Below are positions 1 to 11,932 of a DNA stretch of 64,000 bases, in pieces. A model generated the notes under the pieces. The model saw only the letters and a list, made by a program, of their open reading frames with translations. It did no database searches and was not told the origin of the DNA. Each line of letters starts with the position of its first letter. The first letter of the stretch is position 1. The DNA comes from Capitella teleta (taxonomy: Eukaryota; Annelida; Polychaeta; Capitellidae). The stretch is taken from positions 181,166 to 245,165 of the forward strand of contig KB299856.1 in the NCBI GenBank assembly GCA_000328365.1, read 5' to 3'. The translations under genes and the position numbers were made by a program.

Positions 1-856
1 CAAACGTCAGTTGAGGGCTTGCCGTGATTGGTCCCGTTGCCCTCGTGAAGCTATCGATTTCAGCCAATCAGAGCAGAGCATCTTCGCCATAAAAGGACAT
101 CTTCGTTGTTTACGAACTGAAAGCGTCAGTATTGCGCATGCGTGGTGCACTCTGGCTGACCTTTTTACTGTTTCAGGATGGGGAACCTTGGGAGGTGTCC
201 TAGAAAATCGCTTGTTAAAATATGAAAAAAAGCGAAAAAAAAAAAAATTCCGCGCCTGACTAAAAAAATATCCAGGGGTTTAGTCGCAGGACACGCTGAT
301 ATGACGAGACCCATTGTAAAAGATAAGGAACTCGGTGTTTCATCACAGCTCATGACGTCACGCCTAATTAGCAATATATCTCCCGCGAAATCGTAAGCGA
401 TGATATTCCTTGTGTGGGCCAGGCATAGGAATCATTTTTGGTGCATCAAATAACGACTCAAAGTCCATTTTAAACCAGTTCTCCCTCCCTTTAAATCTGG
501 CTTTAATTCTAACCGATCACGTGACCCCTATCAGCTTTCTTGTTGCTCCTTTACATTTCTATGGTAAGACCGTTCAACCATTAACTAATTAATGGTAATT
601 ATGGTAATTCGCCTATGGTTCAACTCGCCATCCCGCTATTTCGTCACCATTGCTTTTACCCTACATGTGTGTCGCTCTGCCGATAATCTCATCGATTTTA
701 AATCCAAGTTAAAGACTGTATTTTATCAAATTGCTTTACCTAATGAAATATTTTATGCAACTGCTCAATTATTAATATTGCAGCGCATCTCACAACGCAA
801 CTAAACACTATTTTTAAATGGTTTTATAGCGCTATATAAATAAATGGTATTCCTTT
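1..856. other. Non-coding flank
   Basis: No recognisable gene or RNA. Only short open frames without family resemblance are present. There is a short A run near 236-247 and a palindromic CACGTG E-box near 519-525. Confidence 0.5.
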
Positions 857-1052
<196 letters not shown>

Positions 1053-2522
1053 TTAATTGCAATGATATTGATTGGTCGACTCGTCAGCTGTGCGCTTCCA
1101 ACACAGGTACATCTATCTAACGAACAGTATATCTAACAGTATCCGGATGGCAATTTGTCAAGATATTGATGTGTCTGGCAATTTCAAACATGCACAATTT
1201 TGTTTTCTATTTTTGGATTCTCCGACAGCGTCTTCAGATGAGTGAAATTGACGCATGCCAACTTTGCTCGCCACAAATCTAGAGTTCTAAAAATAGCAAC
1301 GCAGATGTTTTGGAAAAAGAAATGAAGTGAAATGGACAAATGGTTGAATCCATATCAATGTTCTTCCTGTTTGAATTGTGTGCAACCTGACACGCATGCC
1401 TCGAAATGAACACCCAAAGAAGGTCTCGAAAGCTTGAAGCCAGTTTGAATGTGTTTTGTTTTGTTTTTTGTTTTGTTTTTTTTTTTCCCAGGGGCTGAAC
1501 GTAATCGGGTTGCATGCGAGAGGTGTTCGCTTTGACTACAAATAGTGCTTCAGGATTCCACACACACACACAAAACACCCGCGCTTCGGTCCCGGTAAAC
1601 AGACCTTAATTCTTCTTCCTTGTTGCTAATCTCAGAAGGTACTCATTAAAAGCTTACAATAAGATTAAATCAAGGGTTATAAATCAAGAGTTGTACTCGA
1701 TCTAAGTCTAGATTCAATGGTACTTAACCACGAACGGAATGAGGTCGAGCGGCCGAATGCTCACGGGTCTGAATTCCCTGATTTTATTATCGTATTCTAT
1801 TGATCATAACGCATGTTCTAATGTCCTTATGAATCTCGATTTGTCAGGTCTATTATTGAGTATTTATTCCTTGAGTGATTTCAATGCTGTTTCGAATGCG
1901 CCGGCAGTCTGCTGAGCAATGTCCGTGAGGACTCACGCATTTTTACTGCTTGTCGTTGTTTTTAAGTTTTTGTGCCCAAACAATTCGGTAAGCATTATTG
2001 TTCTTTTGTTATTCATGTATTCATTGATTCATTCAATTTGTTACAGTGACGTTGCCTGATAACTGACACAAAGATATTAAATGAAGCTCGCGCTTCACTT
2101 GAGATCAAACGTCGTTCCCTACTTCACCGTATTCGTCAATACACTTATTATATACAAGTCCCTCAGCCTAATCTTAATCCTATATTTATAAGTTGCGTTC
2201 GCATATTATGTGCGTGCTGTTCGTGCAAAGCAGCCAGGCCGCGAACATTCAATCAATGGCCCGGTTTCTTACTCAACTTAAACTTGGACCGTGACGTCAG
2301 TACCAGATAAATTTCCGGTCCTCTGGATAAGGAGGTCAGAACCGAAAACCTGGAACAGTTTAAGGTTCAACTCAAATCTCGCGAGATTCGGTTGTTATGC
2401 ATGTAAGAAATGTACATCAGGTCTAGTGACTGATTTAGCAGGTGAATGACCAAAGATCATTTAGGGTATGTTGGACAAACTAAAGTCTGGAAAAATCATG
2501 TAAATAATATCAGTGTTCTATA
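1053..2522. other. Intergenic, no gene seen
   Basis: No coding region recognised. It contains a T-rich run near 1450-1488 and a short CA run near 1561-1572. Two CGTTATGAT-type words in the window lie in such intergenic DNA, one here on the minus strand near 1803. Confidence 0.45.
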
Positions 2523-2630
2523 CAGAGTGAGCCAAAAGTAGTCTATCTACTCCATGTTAAAGACCTCGATCGATGTTTTCCAATGGTGCAACGCAATATC
2601 TGAGAAAGTGTTACAAAATAGATCGCAGTG
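2523..2630 (+). mobile_element. Relic of Tc1/mariner-like MITE (left end)
   Basis: The sequence begins TA then CAGAGTGAGCCAAAAGTAGTC, and for about 100 bases it resembles the left end of the complete MITE at 56335-56723: shared words include CAAAAG(C/T)AGTCTATC, CTCCATGTTAAAGA and a later TGTTACAAAA. No matching right terminal repeat is seen downstream, so this copy is truncated or has decayed beyond recognition. Confidence 0.55.
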
Positions 2631-2924
2631 TAAAAATCAGAGATAAGAGAAATAAATACTTGGTAATAGTTAGTCTAACATGTTATGCTGCTATTCTTAT
2701 CACTTATATTCCAATTCCATCAACATTTATGCTAATTTCTCTCAATTAATAGTGCACTCACCATTTAGCAATATTTCCACTTTTGGAAAACTTTGCGTTG
2801 AACCTGTATGTCCATTTGAGTTTTTATTTCCAGCTGAAGGCATATTTTCCAACTACCCTTCATAACTATGCACAATAACAATTTTTAAAGATACCTAAAT
2901 TCATTGCAATTTTTCTTTTTCAGC

Positions 2925-3360
2925 TGATAGACTATCAGGCTGTGGCATGGTCAGAAAAAAAAAGAGGCCCGCGGACCGCCAGGCGACTAGCCAATTATTT
3001 GACGTCCTGGCCAACGAACGCATCGCGAAGTTGTTGAAGGAAGGTAAGACCAAGAAGAGGGGGTGTGGAGGATTATAGCCCAGGAGATGGTGTTGCGGGG
3101 CTCCGCTGTGGAAGACCTTCAAACGCTTTATTGGCAAACTGAATGCAACCGGCTCTGCTGCCCAGTCGCCCCCAGAGTTTTTCGCCGAAATGCATGCTCT
3201 GTGGGGGCACAGGCACCACATTTGCAGCCTTGCGGGAAACACCACCAGCCCCAACTCAATTGCCGCCCGGCGCCCGCTCTCCCAGTCAGCCGCGCAACAG
3301 GATCGCCAATGCCGCTGTGTGTTCCCCTCCTTGCCCCTCCTGAACGGAAACCCACTATGA
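2925..3360 (+). pseudogene. Decayed Myb/SANT-like DNA-binding domain
   Basis: A GC-richer island follows a splice-acceptor-like pyrimidine tract ending at 2923. Three frames in succession resemble consecutive parts of a Myb/SANT-like (MSANTD or Harbinger-type) DNA-binding domain. The first reads ATSQLFDVLANERIAKLL, then KEGKTKKR. The second reads WRIIAQEMVLRGSA. The third reads WKTFKRFIGKLNATGSA, then PPEFFAEMHALWGHR, and ends at a stop near 3358-3360. The breaks lie at the G run near 3060 and near 3105, so no single open frame covers the domain. It is probably a dead gene fragment or a piece of a DNA transposon; sequencing error in the G run could account for one break. Confidence 0.5.
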
Positions 3361-4666
3361 TCAGCATAATTCATCAAACAAAGTATTCAGTGTTGAAAGT
3401 TATGCGATAAGAAAGAAAACAAACAATTAAAACAGACGCAAGAAATAATTTTAAACAAATAAAATAAATTTCATAATCACAATCTATTTCAGCGCAAAGT
3501 ATTGACAAAATGCTGTCTCTTGATCTGTGCATCGTTTTCGTGAATGAGCCAATAACACCTGGTTTAGAAAAACTGACATAGAACATGATTGTGTGTACAT
3601 TACATTTCAGTTATGTAGAAGAATCAACTAAAGAGTGAAGAGTAGTGATGCCATTCTGGCCGACTGCAATCCACTGCCGACCACGGACGTTGAGTCTGCG
3701 ATCCACGTTACCTCCCTAACAAAGCCGAGGGCGGAAATATGGCCTGCGCTCTCATGCGGCTCGCGTGAGCGACCATATTTCCTGTTGCGCGCTGTGTACA
3801 ACTCTCTATGGACTGGTATGCATGGCAAAAAACCCTTGTGACGTATCATTTAGAGTAGCCTATGGGGAAACGCCAGTCCTGGTCTTTTGATCTTGGGCCC
3901 GTATCACCCGAGTGGGTTGAGCTGTAAAATCTCGCCAAACCTCATATGAAGGCGGCTTTAATTGAGCGCCGTTTGCATGTATGCGTTCGGCTCGTGCTAG
4001 CTATAAAAAGCATCCTATATAAAGCATTAAAAAAGGTGTTTAGCATATAAGATGCTAGTGCTAGCCATTATTACTTCCATCGGAATCTTCCATTGATTTG
4101 TAATCGAAAACACGCGTTTCCATGACAACCGCGGGTTGAAGTATTGGCGGATCAGGAGGCGGCAAATATTTTTTAAATCGATCCATCTGCATCGCCGCAG
4201 CCACAAACTCATAGACATTAAATAGTGTGATAGATTGATTCCGCACGCACGCACATAATTATGTGAACCCTTGTAAATTCAGACGTGAGCATTCCGACTT
4301 GTGAGCCGATCCCCCACGAGCACCGTTTACTTGCCTTTACATTCCTGAAACTGACCAACAGAATTGCATTTATTATGATTGATAGGGAGAGAGAGAGAAT
4401 AATTTATTTGGAAATATATATATATACAATAAACAAATAATTTTGTACAAAATTAAAAGTATTTCCAGGAGACAACATAAAGGGCCCGTGAGGGCCCGCT
4501 GGCATGCTGCCACCAATATGGAATTAATGCAATAAAAATAAGATAATGAACTAGAAAAGTATAATAACAAGAGAAAATAAATGGAGAGAAACAAGAAATA
4601 GCTATATGCGGCTGCATTTCCAATGGTGATGTTTTTAGTCAGCAGATTACTCTGGCTGTTGGATGA
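3361..4666. other. Intergenic, small unassigned minus-strand ORF
   Basis: No recognised gene. A 60-75 codon minus-strand open frame at 4027-4254 reads in part FKKYLPPPDPPILQPAVVM and looks compositionally plausible, but no family was recognised and no splice partners were found. An inverted pair (GGAAATATGG / CCATATTTCC) lies near 3736-3782. Confidence 0.35.
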
Positions 4667-4688
4667 GTCACGTGGTGAGCCACGTGAC
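4667..4688. promoter_or_regulatory. Perfect palindrome with paired E-boxes
   Basis: GTCACGTGG and CCACGTGAC are separated by TGAG, giving 9-base inverted arms that each contain the E-box CACGTG, the class of site bound by USF/Myc/MITF-type bHLH factors. No gene start lies close by, so a regulatory role is inference only. Confidence 0.4.
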
Positions 4689-6535
4689 CAAAACCGAGAG
4701 AAAGTGAAGCTGTTAAATTATTGATCAGTCATCACTCATCAGTGATGCTCTACATTACACGTATTCTTATTCTGCACTTTGCAAAGGTATTATCAATATA
4801 TGCAATCTAGACCATCATTAAAACCCTGCAAGTCCAGAGGCTCATGCATCGATATTTTCATGCTTGAAAGCCTTTGACATGATTCGCAGTCGATTGTCTG
4901 AAACCAAGTACTAGTTAAAATAGTTATTAGTAATAAGAGGTAAATAAACCAACAAACAATGATTGAATATTGTGACAGTTTCGAAATTCAATTTCAAGGC
5001 AGAATACTAACAAATCAACAACCAACCTCCAGGTAAAAAAAATGTATTTTCCTCATTTGTTGGCTAAAAAAAAAATTCAATTGAATTGTATTGAATTCGA
5101 TATTATTTATTATGGTCATTCCACGATCCAACTTCAAATGACCTTTCAACTCATGTGTTTGACCTCCATCTTCCGTAACAAACGAGGATCAGAAACCTGA
5201 CTTAACGCATCCACAGACTCTAATAAGGTAAAGATAAAGGACCGGTCTGACGTCCGAATCGGATATTCAGGTAAGGTGGAGGCCACACCTGGCTTAATTA
5301 CTAAATCATGAAGTGACAGCTGAATGGTTCATTTGACAACTTTGGTAATACAAATGTGTGTGTATATTAGACTATAAGCTAATGCGTGTTCATGCCTCAA
5401 AATCTCTGTTCTTAAGCAGAATACATGTATGTATATGAATGTGCGAATCACGAAACGCATAAGCAAAAACAATGAAATATATCATGCAAATAATTAATGA
5501 AGTATGTTACCTTGCAGATTGCACTAATTTTGGCTTGTTTGTTTCATATTCGCCATTTCTGATTCAAAATATGTTCATTATCTCACGACACAACAATCAT
5601 CAGTGGTTATTGTTGATTTTTTTAGAACTTCAGTCAAATCTGCCTTTTATTAAAAAATATCTTATTTAATTTATTACAATTGCATTTCTATGAAACGTGA
5701 AGTAGGGCGGAGCTAAAAAAGGCCTGGCAAATTTATAACAATAATTTATATAAGCTTAAAAACATACGTAATAAGATGAAAAGAGAAAAAAAAACTATTT
5801 AACCTTTTCTGACGTACATTCTTTTGAAATACTGGTTTTTATGGGTTTTTTTGGGAGGTATAGAAGGATATTTTTTTTTCTTTTAACTTATATTTTATTT
5901 GGAATGGGCAAAATAATTCTCACGGCCTTCGATGCATTATTTTTGTTTTCGCGAATAACTTCCTGGTGGAGCTCTACTGATGCATATCCCATAAAAGCAT
6001 CCAAAACTGGTTAATATCATGTGCTTTATATTGCAGTTGCAATAAAAAGCTGGCAACAGTATGCTTTAATCGAACGACGTACAATTTCATCTGCGAGAGG
6101 CTAACATGCCAGCGGGATAAGTTTTTCGAAGTAAGTGTATCAATATTGCTTAATCAACCTCAAAAGCAGTGTTAATTTCATCATAAAATGCAAAATACTG
6201 GATAAAGTCATTCTAGATCAATAGCTGACGCTGATAAAAGAAAGAAAAATGGTACTTTCACCCAGGGTTACTATAGGATTCAAATAAGATCGTTCGAATT
6301 GTATTTCTAGGCGGTCACTAAAATAATAGTTCACTGAATAAGAGATACTCTACCTCAGTACCACCAAAACAATTTTGATAGCATGCGTGGTGGACGGACG
6401 GACGGTCGCTACAAATCGTAGCAACCAATCTTTGGAACAGCTTGCCTCTTTATTTAAGGCAATGTTCAGACCGTGAGAATATTAAACGTCTGGATGCCTG
6501 TCGTTATTTCGTTTTGTCCTGCTACGCTTTACATA
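4689..6535. other. Intergenic, no gene seen
   Basis: AT-rich DNA with short A and T runs and no recognisable coding region, RNA gene or mobile element. Confidence 0.45.
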
Positions 6536-6950
<415 letters not shown>

Positions 6951-7421
6951 TTATCTTTTTTTCCTCAGTATAATCTGTGGATTGGAGGGAGAGAGCAAAG
7001 AAAAATGGGTGAGTGAACATGCAGACAAATGACTGATGTACAATGATTGCATGTTATTTGCTGTTACATCGACAAGATATACAAAACCCGACCTCCTATA
7101 CGTAATTCGGCAGAATTCAACAGCCCGTTCACCGAGACAGCCAATGATACCACCATTCAAACTGCGTGACATTAAATATAAATTCGAGTAGAGCACCTCC
7201 AAACTCAATTGCGTTGACATCCATTTTTAGTAAACGGAATTTAGCTCACTACATGTATGCAGTGTATTAGTGCACTTTCAAGGATCGAATGATTGTTGCT
7301 AAATGATCATTCCCACGTCTCGTATTGCGCATTTTTCGGCAACAACAGAGCCTGCCATTGGCGATTTTTTAAGTACTATTTACCAATTACAAGTTGATCT
7401 ACATTATTTCATCACCTAAAG
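6951..7421. other. Region 5' of the IPT gene; no exon found
   Basis: The first recognised IPT exon needs an upstream exon ending in phase 1. I found no signal peptide, PSI or Sema coding sequence here, so the missing 5' exons lie elsewhere or are lost. Confidence 0.4.
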
Positions 7422-8591
7422 AGTGTACAATCATTGACGTCTTTCCGCTGTTTGGCCCGATGGCTGGAGGAACCCCAATACTGCTCTCAGGACATGTGCT
7501 CCCTGGTTGCGTCCCTTTGAAAGTCTATTCTCCAGTGAACTCTTTCCTTTTGATAGCAACCATTTTGAGGTGATTCACGCAAATATTTCGCTGCTTTCAT
7601 CAGTAAATTGTGTCTCATTTGCAGTCAGAATCACACCGTGAAGAGCTGGTACACAAGCTCATTGCTCACAAACCCACTCAAAGAACTAGATTACATCTCT
7701 AAATCTCTGCCAATTATGGTAGATTACAAAGATGGAACTACACTCGATACTGGGTTCAACTTCACGTACCTTGGAGATCCAGTGATCAGTGATGTTTACC
7801 CTCTAGAACACGTCCCACAGTAAGAATGCTTGAGGCTTGGTTATTATTTGATTTTTGTTTCGGTTTTCAGAGGTGGCACCACAATCACAGTCAACGGAAC
7901 TAACTTGAATTCAGTGTCTGATCCTAAAATGAACCTAACGCAGGTTCACACGGTAGAAACTACAACTGGGTCGTTGATAGTGACATCAAATTATTATATA
8001 ACAGTAAGATCACACAATGAATGGAAGTGAGCCTCTTTATTCACATGATGTTGTGTAGGACTGTACAGTTACAGGAACCAACAGCATGACCTGTCCTGTG
8101 GCAGAGTTGGACCTTCTTCCTATACAATCGAAAATATCATCTCTGAAATACTGGTTGGGGTTTTTGTTGGATGGAGTTGCTACTTACAAAAACATCACTG
8201 AAGTCTCTGGCTTGGAAGACAAAATATTCAAACTTAGTCAACCTGTTTTCAAAATTGGTGATCTTCCAGATTACAATCCCAATAAAGAAATGTTCATTGA
8301 CATCAGGGTGAGTGATTACATGCTGTGCAGGGATCCTTCAAGTTAGGACGACATTTCAGGGAGACTTTCGTGTTTGGGTTGATCGACAACATGAGATTGA
8401 TATCACGGTTTCTGGTGGGCGGTGTGCAATTGTCAAAATTTTTCCCGACAAGATCGAATGTGCCCCTCCCGCTGAAAATGACATCAAGGAAGGAAGAGAA
8501 TACAAATTTTGCAGCAAGGGTCATTCGATCCAAGTCTGAGAGCATTTTGTTTCATTTCAATTTAATTTTGATTCACAATTTTGATTCACAG
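7422..8591 (+). repeat. Intragenic IPT1-IPT2-IPT3 module, copy 1
   Basis: This module (five exons plus introns) is repeated at 9909-11126 in the same order with the same intron phases. The two are near-identical from about 7695 to 8112 versus 10189 to 10593, where I count about 9 differences including those inside two introns, and more diverged on either side. Confidence 0.8.
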
Positions 8592-11500
8592 GTTGCTATC
8601 GGTAACTTCGTTGAGCGCATTGGCTGTGTGTCCTACGTCTACAACTATGATGTCAGGGCCAAAACTATTGTGTCCTCAGTCAGTGCTGATATTAACGTGA
8701 CCTCTGGAAGTTTGGAATTATGGATCGATTATTTACTCAAAAACTTATCTCGAGTCTATGGCTTGGAAGATTTGTTCAATCTCAATTTACCTGTTTTCGA
8801 GATCGGTAATTTTTCAGACTACAACCCCGATCAAGAAAAAATCATTACCATCAAAGTGAGTAATTATAACATGTACAGAGATCATCAGAGTAAGGATTGC
8901 TTTTTAGGGGGAGGAATTTGGTCTCCTGGTTGGTCTAGAAAAACTGCTTAATATCACAGTGTCTGGTGGGCAATGTGAAATCGCAAAAATTTTACTCAAC
9001 GAGATCCAATGCTACCCTCCCACTGAAGATGATATCCAGGAAGGGAGAGAATACATATTTTGTGGCAAGAGTCACTCGGTTAAGGTCTGAACACATTGTA
9101 CTTCTTTTAAAATTAATCAATATTCATAATTTTGTATCCCAGATTGTTTTTGGTGACAGTTTTGTTCACATTGGCTGCGTGTCTTACGTCTACAACTCCA
9201 GTGCTGAAAGTACTGTGACCCCGGTCAGTGCTGAATCTACTGTGACTTCAATGACTGCTGAAAGCACTGCAACTGCAGTCGGTCGCAAAATAACTGTGAC
9301 TTCAGACACTGCTGAAAGTACTTTGACCTCAGTCACTGCTGAAAGTACTTTGACCTCCGTCATTGCTGAAAGTACTTTGACCTCTGCCAGTACTGAAAGC
9401 AGTGTGAGTTCGGGAACTGCTGAAAGCACTGCGACTTCAGCCAGTGTTGAAAGTACTGTAATATCAGACACTACTGAAAGTACTTTGACCTCAGTCATTG
9501 CTGAAAGTACTTTGACCTCTTCCAGTACTGAAAGCAGTGTGAGTTTGGTGACTGTTGAAAGCACTGCGACTTCAGCCAGTGCTGAAAGTACTGTGACTTC
9601 AGTCATTCCTGGAAGCACTGCAACTTCAGTCAGTTTTGCAAGTGCTGTGATATCAGGCACTGGTGAAAGTACTTTGACCTCAGTCACTGCTGAAAGTACT
9701 TTGACCTTTGTTAGTACTGAAAGTACTGTTGTGACTTCAGTCACGGCTGAAAGTACTTTGACCTCTGCAAGTGCTGCAAAAACCATGACATCGCCAACAT
9801 CAACAGCTCAAAGTCCAGTTTCTATGACAACAGAGCTCACCTATGGTAACAAAACTCTTTTCATTAAATTATCCTAGCTTCAAATTTCTGTTCCCCTTTT
9901 TGCTGAAGAGTGTGCAATGTCTGGCGCTCATCCACTGTTTGGTCCAGTGGCTGGGGGCACAAAAGTGCTGCTCTCTGGAGATAGGCTCCATGGCTGCATG
10001 CCTGTCAATGTCACGTTCTTGGTGAACTCTACCCTTCTGTTGACAACCTATTTGAGGTGATTCAAGCAAATACATTGCTGCTTTCATATGTGAATATTAC
10101 CGTGTTTCATTTGCAGTCTGAATCTCACGAGCAGCTCCAAAATCGCTTTAGTCACATACCCACTCACAGATCTAGCGTACATCTTTAAACCTCTGCCAAT
10201 CATAGTAGATTACATAGATGGAACTACACTCGATACTGGGTTCAACTTCACGTACCTTGGAGATCCAGTGATCAGTGATGTTTACCCTCTAGAACACGTC
10301 CCACAGTAAGAATGCTTGAGGCTTGGTTATTATTTCATTTTTGTTTCGGTTTTCAGAGGTGGCACCACAATCACAGTCAACGGAACCAACTTAAATTCAG
10401 TGTCTGATCCTAAAATGAACCTAACGCAGGTTCACACGGTAGAAACTACAACTGGGTCGTTGATAGTGACATCAAATTATTATATAACAGTAAGATCACG
10501 CAATTAATGGAAGTGAGCCTCTTTATTCACATGATGTTGTGTAGGACTGTACAGTTACAGGAGCCAACAGCATGACCTGTCCTGTGGCAGAGTTGGACCT
10601 TCCGCCTGGCTACGCAGATACCATCACTGAGACTCAGAGTTCTGCACCTCGACAGTCGAGAGAATTATCGAGTAAATCATTCCTGGAATTCTGGATCGGT
10701 TTTTACTTCGATGGAGTTGAAACTTTTAAGAACATAACTGAAGTCCCGGGCTTGGAAGACAGCATATTCAAATTGAATCCACCTCTCTTGGACATTGGTG
10801 ATCTTCCAGATTACAACCCCAATAAAGATATGTTCATTGACATCATGGTGAGTGATTACATCCTGTGTAGAGGTCATCCGAGAAAGGCTTGCATTTCAGG
10901 GACAAATGGATTATTGGGTTGGTCGACAACATGAGATTGGTGTCGCGGTTTCTGGTGGGCAGTGTACAATTTTCAACATTTTCTTCAACAAGATCCAATG
11001 CGTTCCTCCCGCTGAATATGACATCAGGGAAAGGAGAAAACCCACAATTTGCAGCCAGGGTCACTCAGTCAAGGTCTGAGCGCATCGAGCTACCTTGTAA
11101 TTGATTTTCACAGTTTTAATTCCCAGGTTGCTGTCGGTAACTCAAATACATTCATTGGCTGCGTATCCTACGTCAACAACACTGACATCAACCTTCCGGT
11201 CATTCTCGGTGCGGTTGGGGCCTTTGTGGTGCTTGTTTTTGTAGCAGGAATTATAATCATGATGTGTCGAAAGAGGTCATCCAGGGAACCTGAGGTGCTG
11301 CCTGATCATGCAGGATATCTTCAAAGTATTTTCCAGCCTGAGGAGAGCGCCTATGATGAAAGAACGACAATACAGAATCAGACTGGAAAGAGACGAATAG
11401 AACAACAAGACATGGATGCCAAGTGGGATCAAGGAAATAAAGGAGCAAGGCTTCCTCGCGAGGGTGATCGGGGAAATAGGAGGTGCAGGGATGCCAGAGG

Positions 11501-11831
11501 CCCATCTGATCCTCAGTATATCAATGAAGACCGCGACAAGAATCGTTGCCCTGGAAACCGGGGTAAGATACTCCAAGAGAATCCGAGGAAGGCCATTCTA
11601 CAATACACTCCAGCCAAATGTTATGCAGGTGTGAGGGAAGAAGCGAAGGATGTGGACGAGTCGGATATGTATTGGCAAGGTGCCAATGGTATGCCAAATA
11701 CTAATCGATCACCTGCACTGCATTCAAATGATCCTGGACCGACCATGAGATCTATTAACTGCGGCTATTTTAACCAGGGACGTTATGTTGAATCGGATAT
11801 ATTTCCTGTTGATATCGACATTATGCAATGA
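7422..11831 (+). CDS. Plexin-like IPT/TIG-repeat type I membrane protein, 5' incomplete
   Basis: Fourteen exons inferred: 7422-7569, 7625-7819, 7871-8003, 8059-8307, 8360-8533, 8592-8855, 8908-9084, 9143-9845, 9909-10056, 10117-10305, 10357-10489, 10545-10847, 10900-11073, 11127-11831. All introns are 51-63 nt and all phases join. Order: IPT1 (VFPLFGPMAGGTPILLSG), IPT2 (QGGTTITVNGTNL), IPT3 (VSGGRCAIVKIFPDKIECAP), a second IPT3-type unit, a Ser/Thr-rich stalk, a second IPT1-IPT2-IPT3 set, a transmembrane segment (LPVILGAVGAFVVLVFVAGI) followed by basic CRKRSSR, and a cytoplasmic tail of about 190 residues. Plexins have this IPT triplet and this type of membrane junction. However, no Sema or PSI domain is visible upstream and no RasGAP-like domain follows. 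The tail is polar and unrecognised. The role is presumably cell-surface adhesion or signalling; ligand unknown. The stop at 11829-11831 could hide further 3' splicing, but none was seen. Confidence 0.8.
8592..9142 (+). repeat. Extra IPT3-type half module
   Basis: Exons 8592-8855 and 8908-9084 repeat the pattern of the IPT3 exons: LPVFEIGNFSDYNPD then a 52-nt intron, then VSGGQCEIAKILLNEIQC, EGREYIFCGKSHS, then a 58-nt intron. It sits between module 1 and the stalk, so the ectodomain is an IPT 1-2-3-3 plus 1-2-3 arrangement. It is more diverged than modules 1 and 2 are from each other. Confidence 0.7.
9196..9786 (+). repeat. 27-base minisatellite coding a Ser/Thr stalk
   Basis: Roughly twenty imperfect direct repeats of about 27 bases encode 9-residue units of the form TAESTLTSV with variants (SAESTVTSV, STESSVSSG). 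A Ser/Thr-rich, Cys-free segment of this kind between globular IPT domains is expected to be an extended, O-glycosylated spacer. The stalk lies entirely in exon 8 of the IPT gene. Unit number is probably variable. Confidence 0.85.
9909..11126 (+). repeat. Intragenic IPT1-IPT2-IPT3 module, copy 2
   Basis: Membrane-proximal copy of the module. Intron lengths match copy 1 exactly at three positions (51, 55 and 52 nt) and nearly at the others. Exon 10545-10847 carries an extra segment (PPGYADTITETQSSAP) absent from copy 1. Confidence 0.8.
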
Positions 11832-11865
11832 CACTCCTCTTGTCGATTATACTGCAACGCCAATT

Positions 11866-11932
11866 TCAGCTCATTGTCTAACGAGCAGACAACGGCCACA
11901 CAATGCACCCGGAGCGGCCAACTGGGTAAAAT
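11866..11932 (+). repeat. Short hairpin-forming repeat, copy 1
   Basis: Matches a copy at 30362-30422: both contain CATTGTCTAACGAGCAGAC, then (A/G)ACGGCCAC, then CGGAGCGGCCAACTGGGT. TTGTCT and AGACAA flank a 7-base AACGAGC loop, giving a 6-bp stem. A second small hairpin forms around CCG-GAG-CGG. It lies about 40 bases past the IPT gene stop codon, probably in its 3'UTR. Confidence 0.6.

Noticed and set aside
1730-1785. tRNA-like stretch (GGTCGAGCGGCC then GGGTCTGAATTCCC)
   Set aside because: The anticodon arm is missing and spacing is too short; no tail or target duplication.
4027-4254. Small minus-strand protein gene
   Set aside because: Composition is plausible, but there are no start context, splice partners or family match.
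9190-9786. 198-codon minus-strand frame over the Ser/Thr stalk
   Set aside because: Shadow of the repeat; the plus strand joins in phase to IPT exons on both sides.
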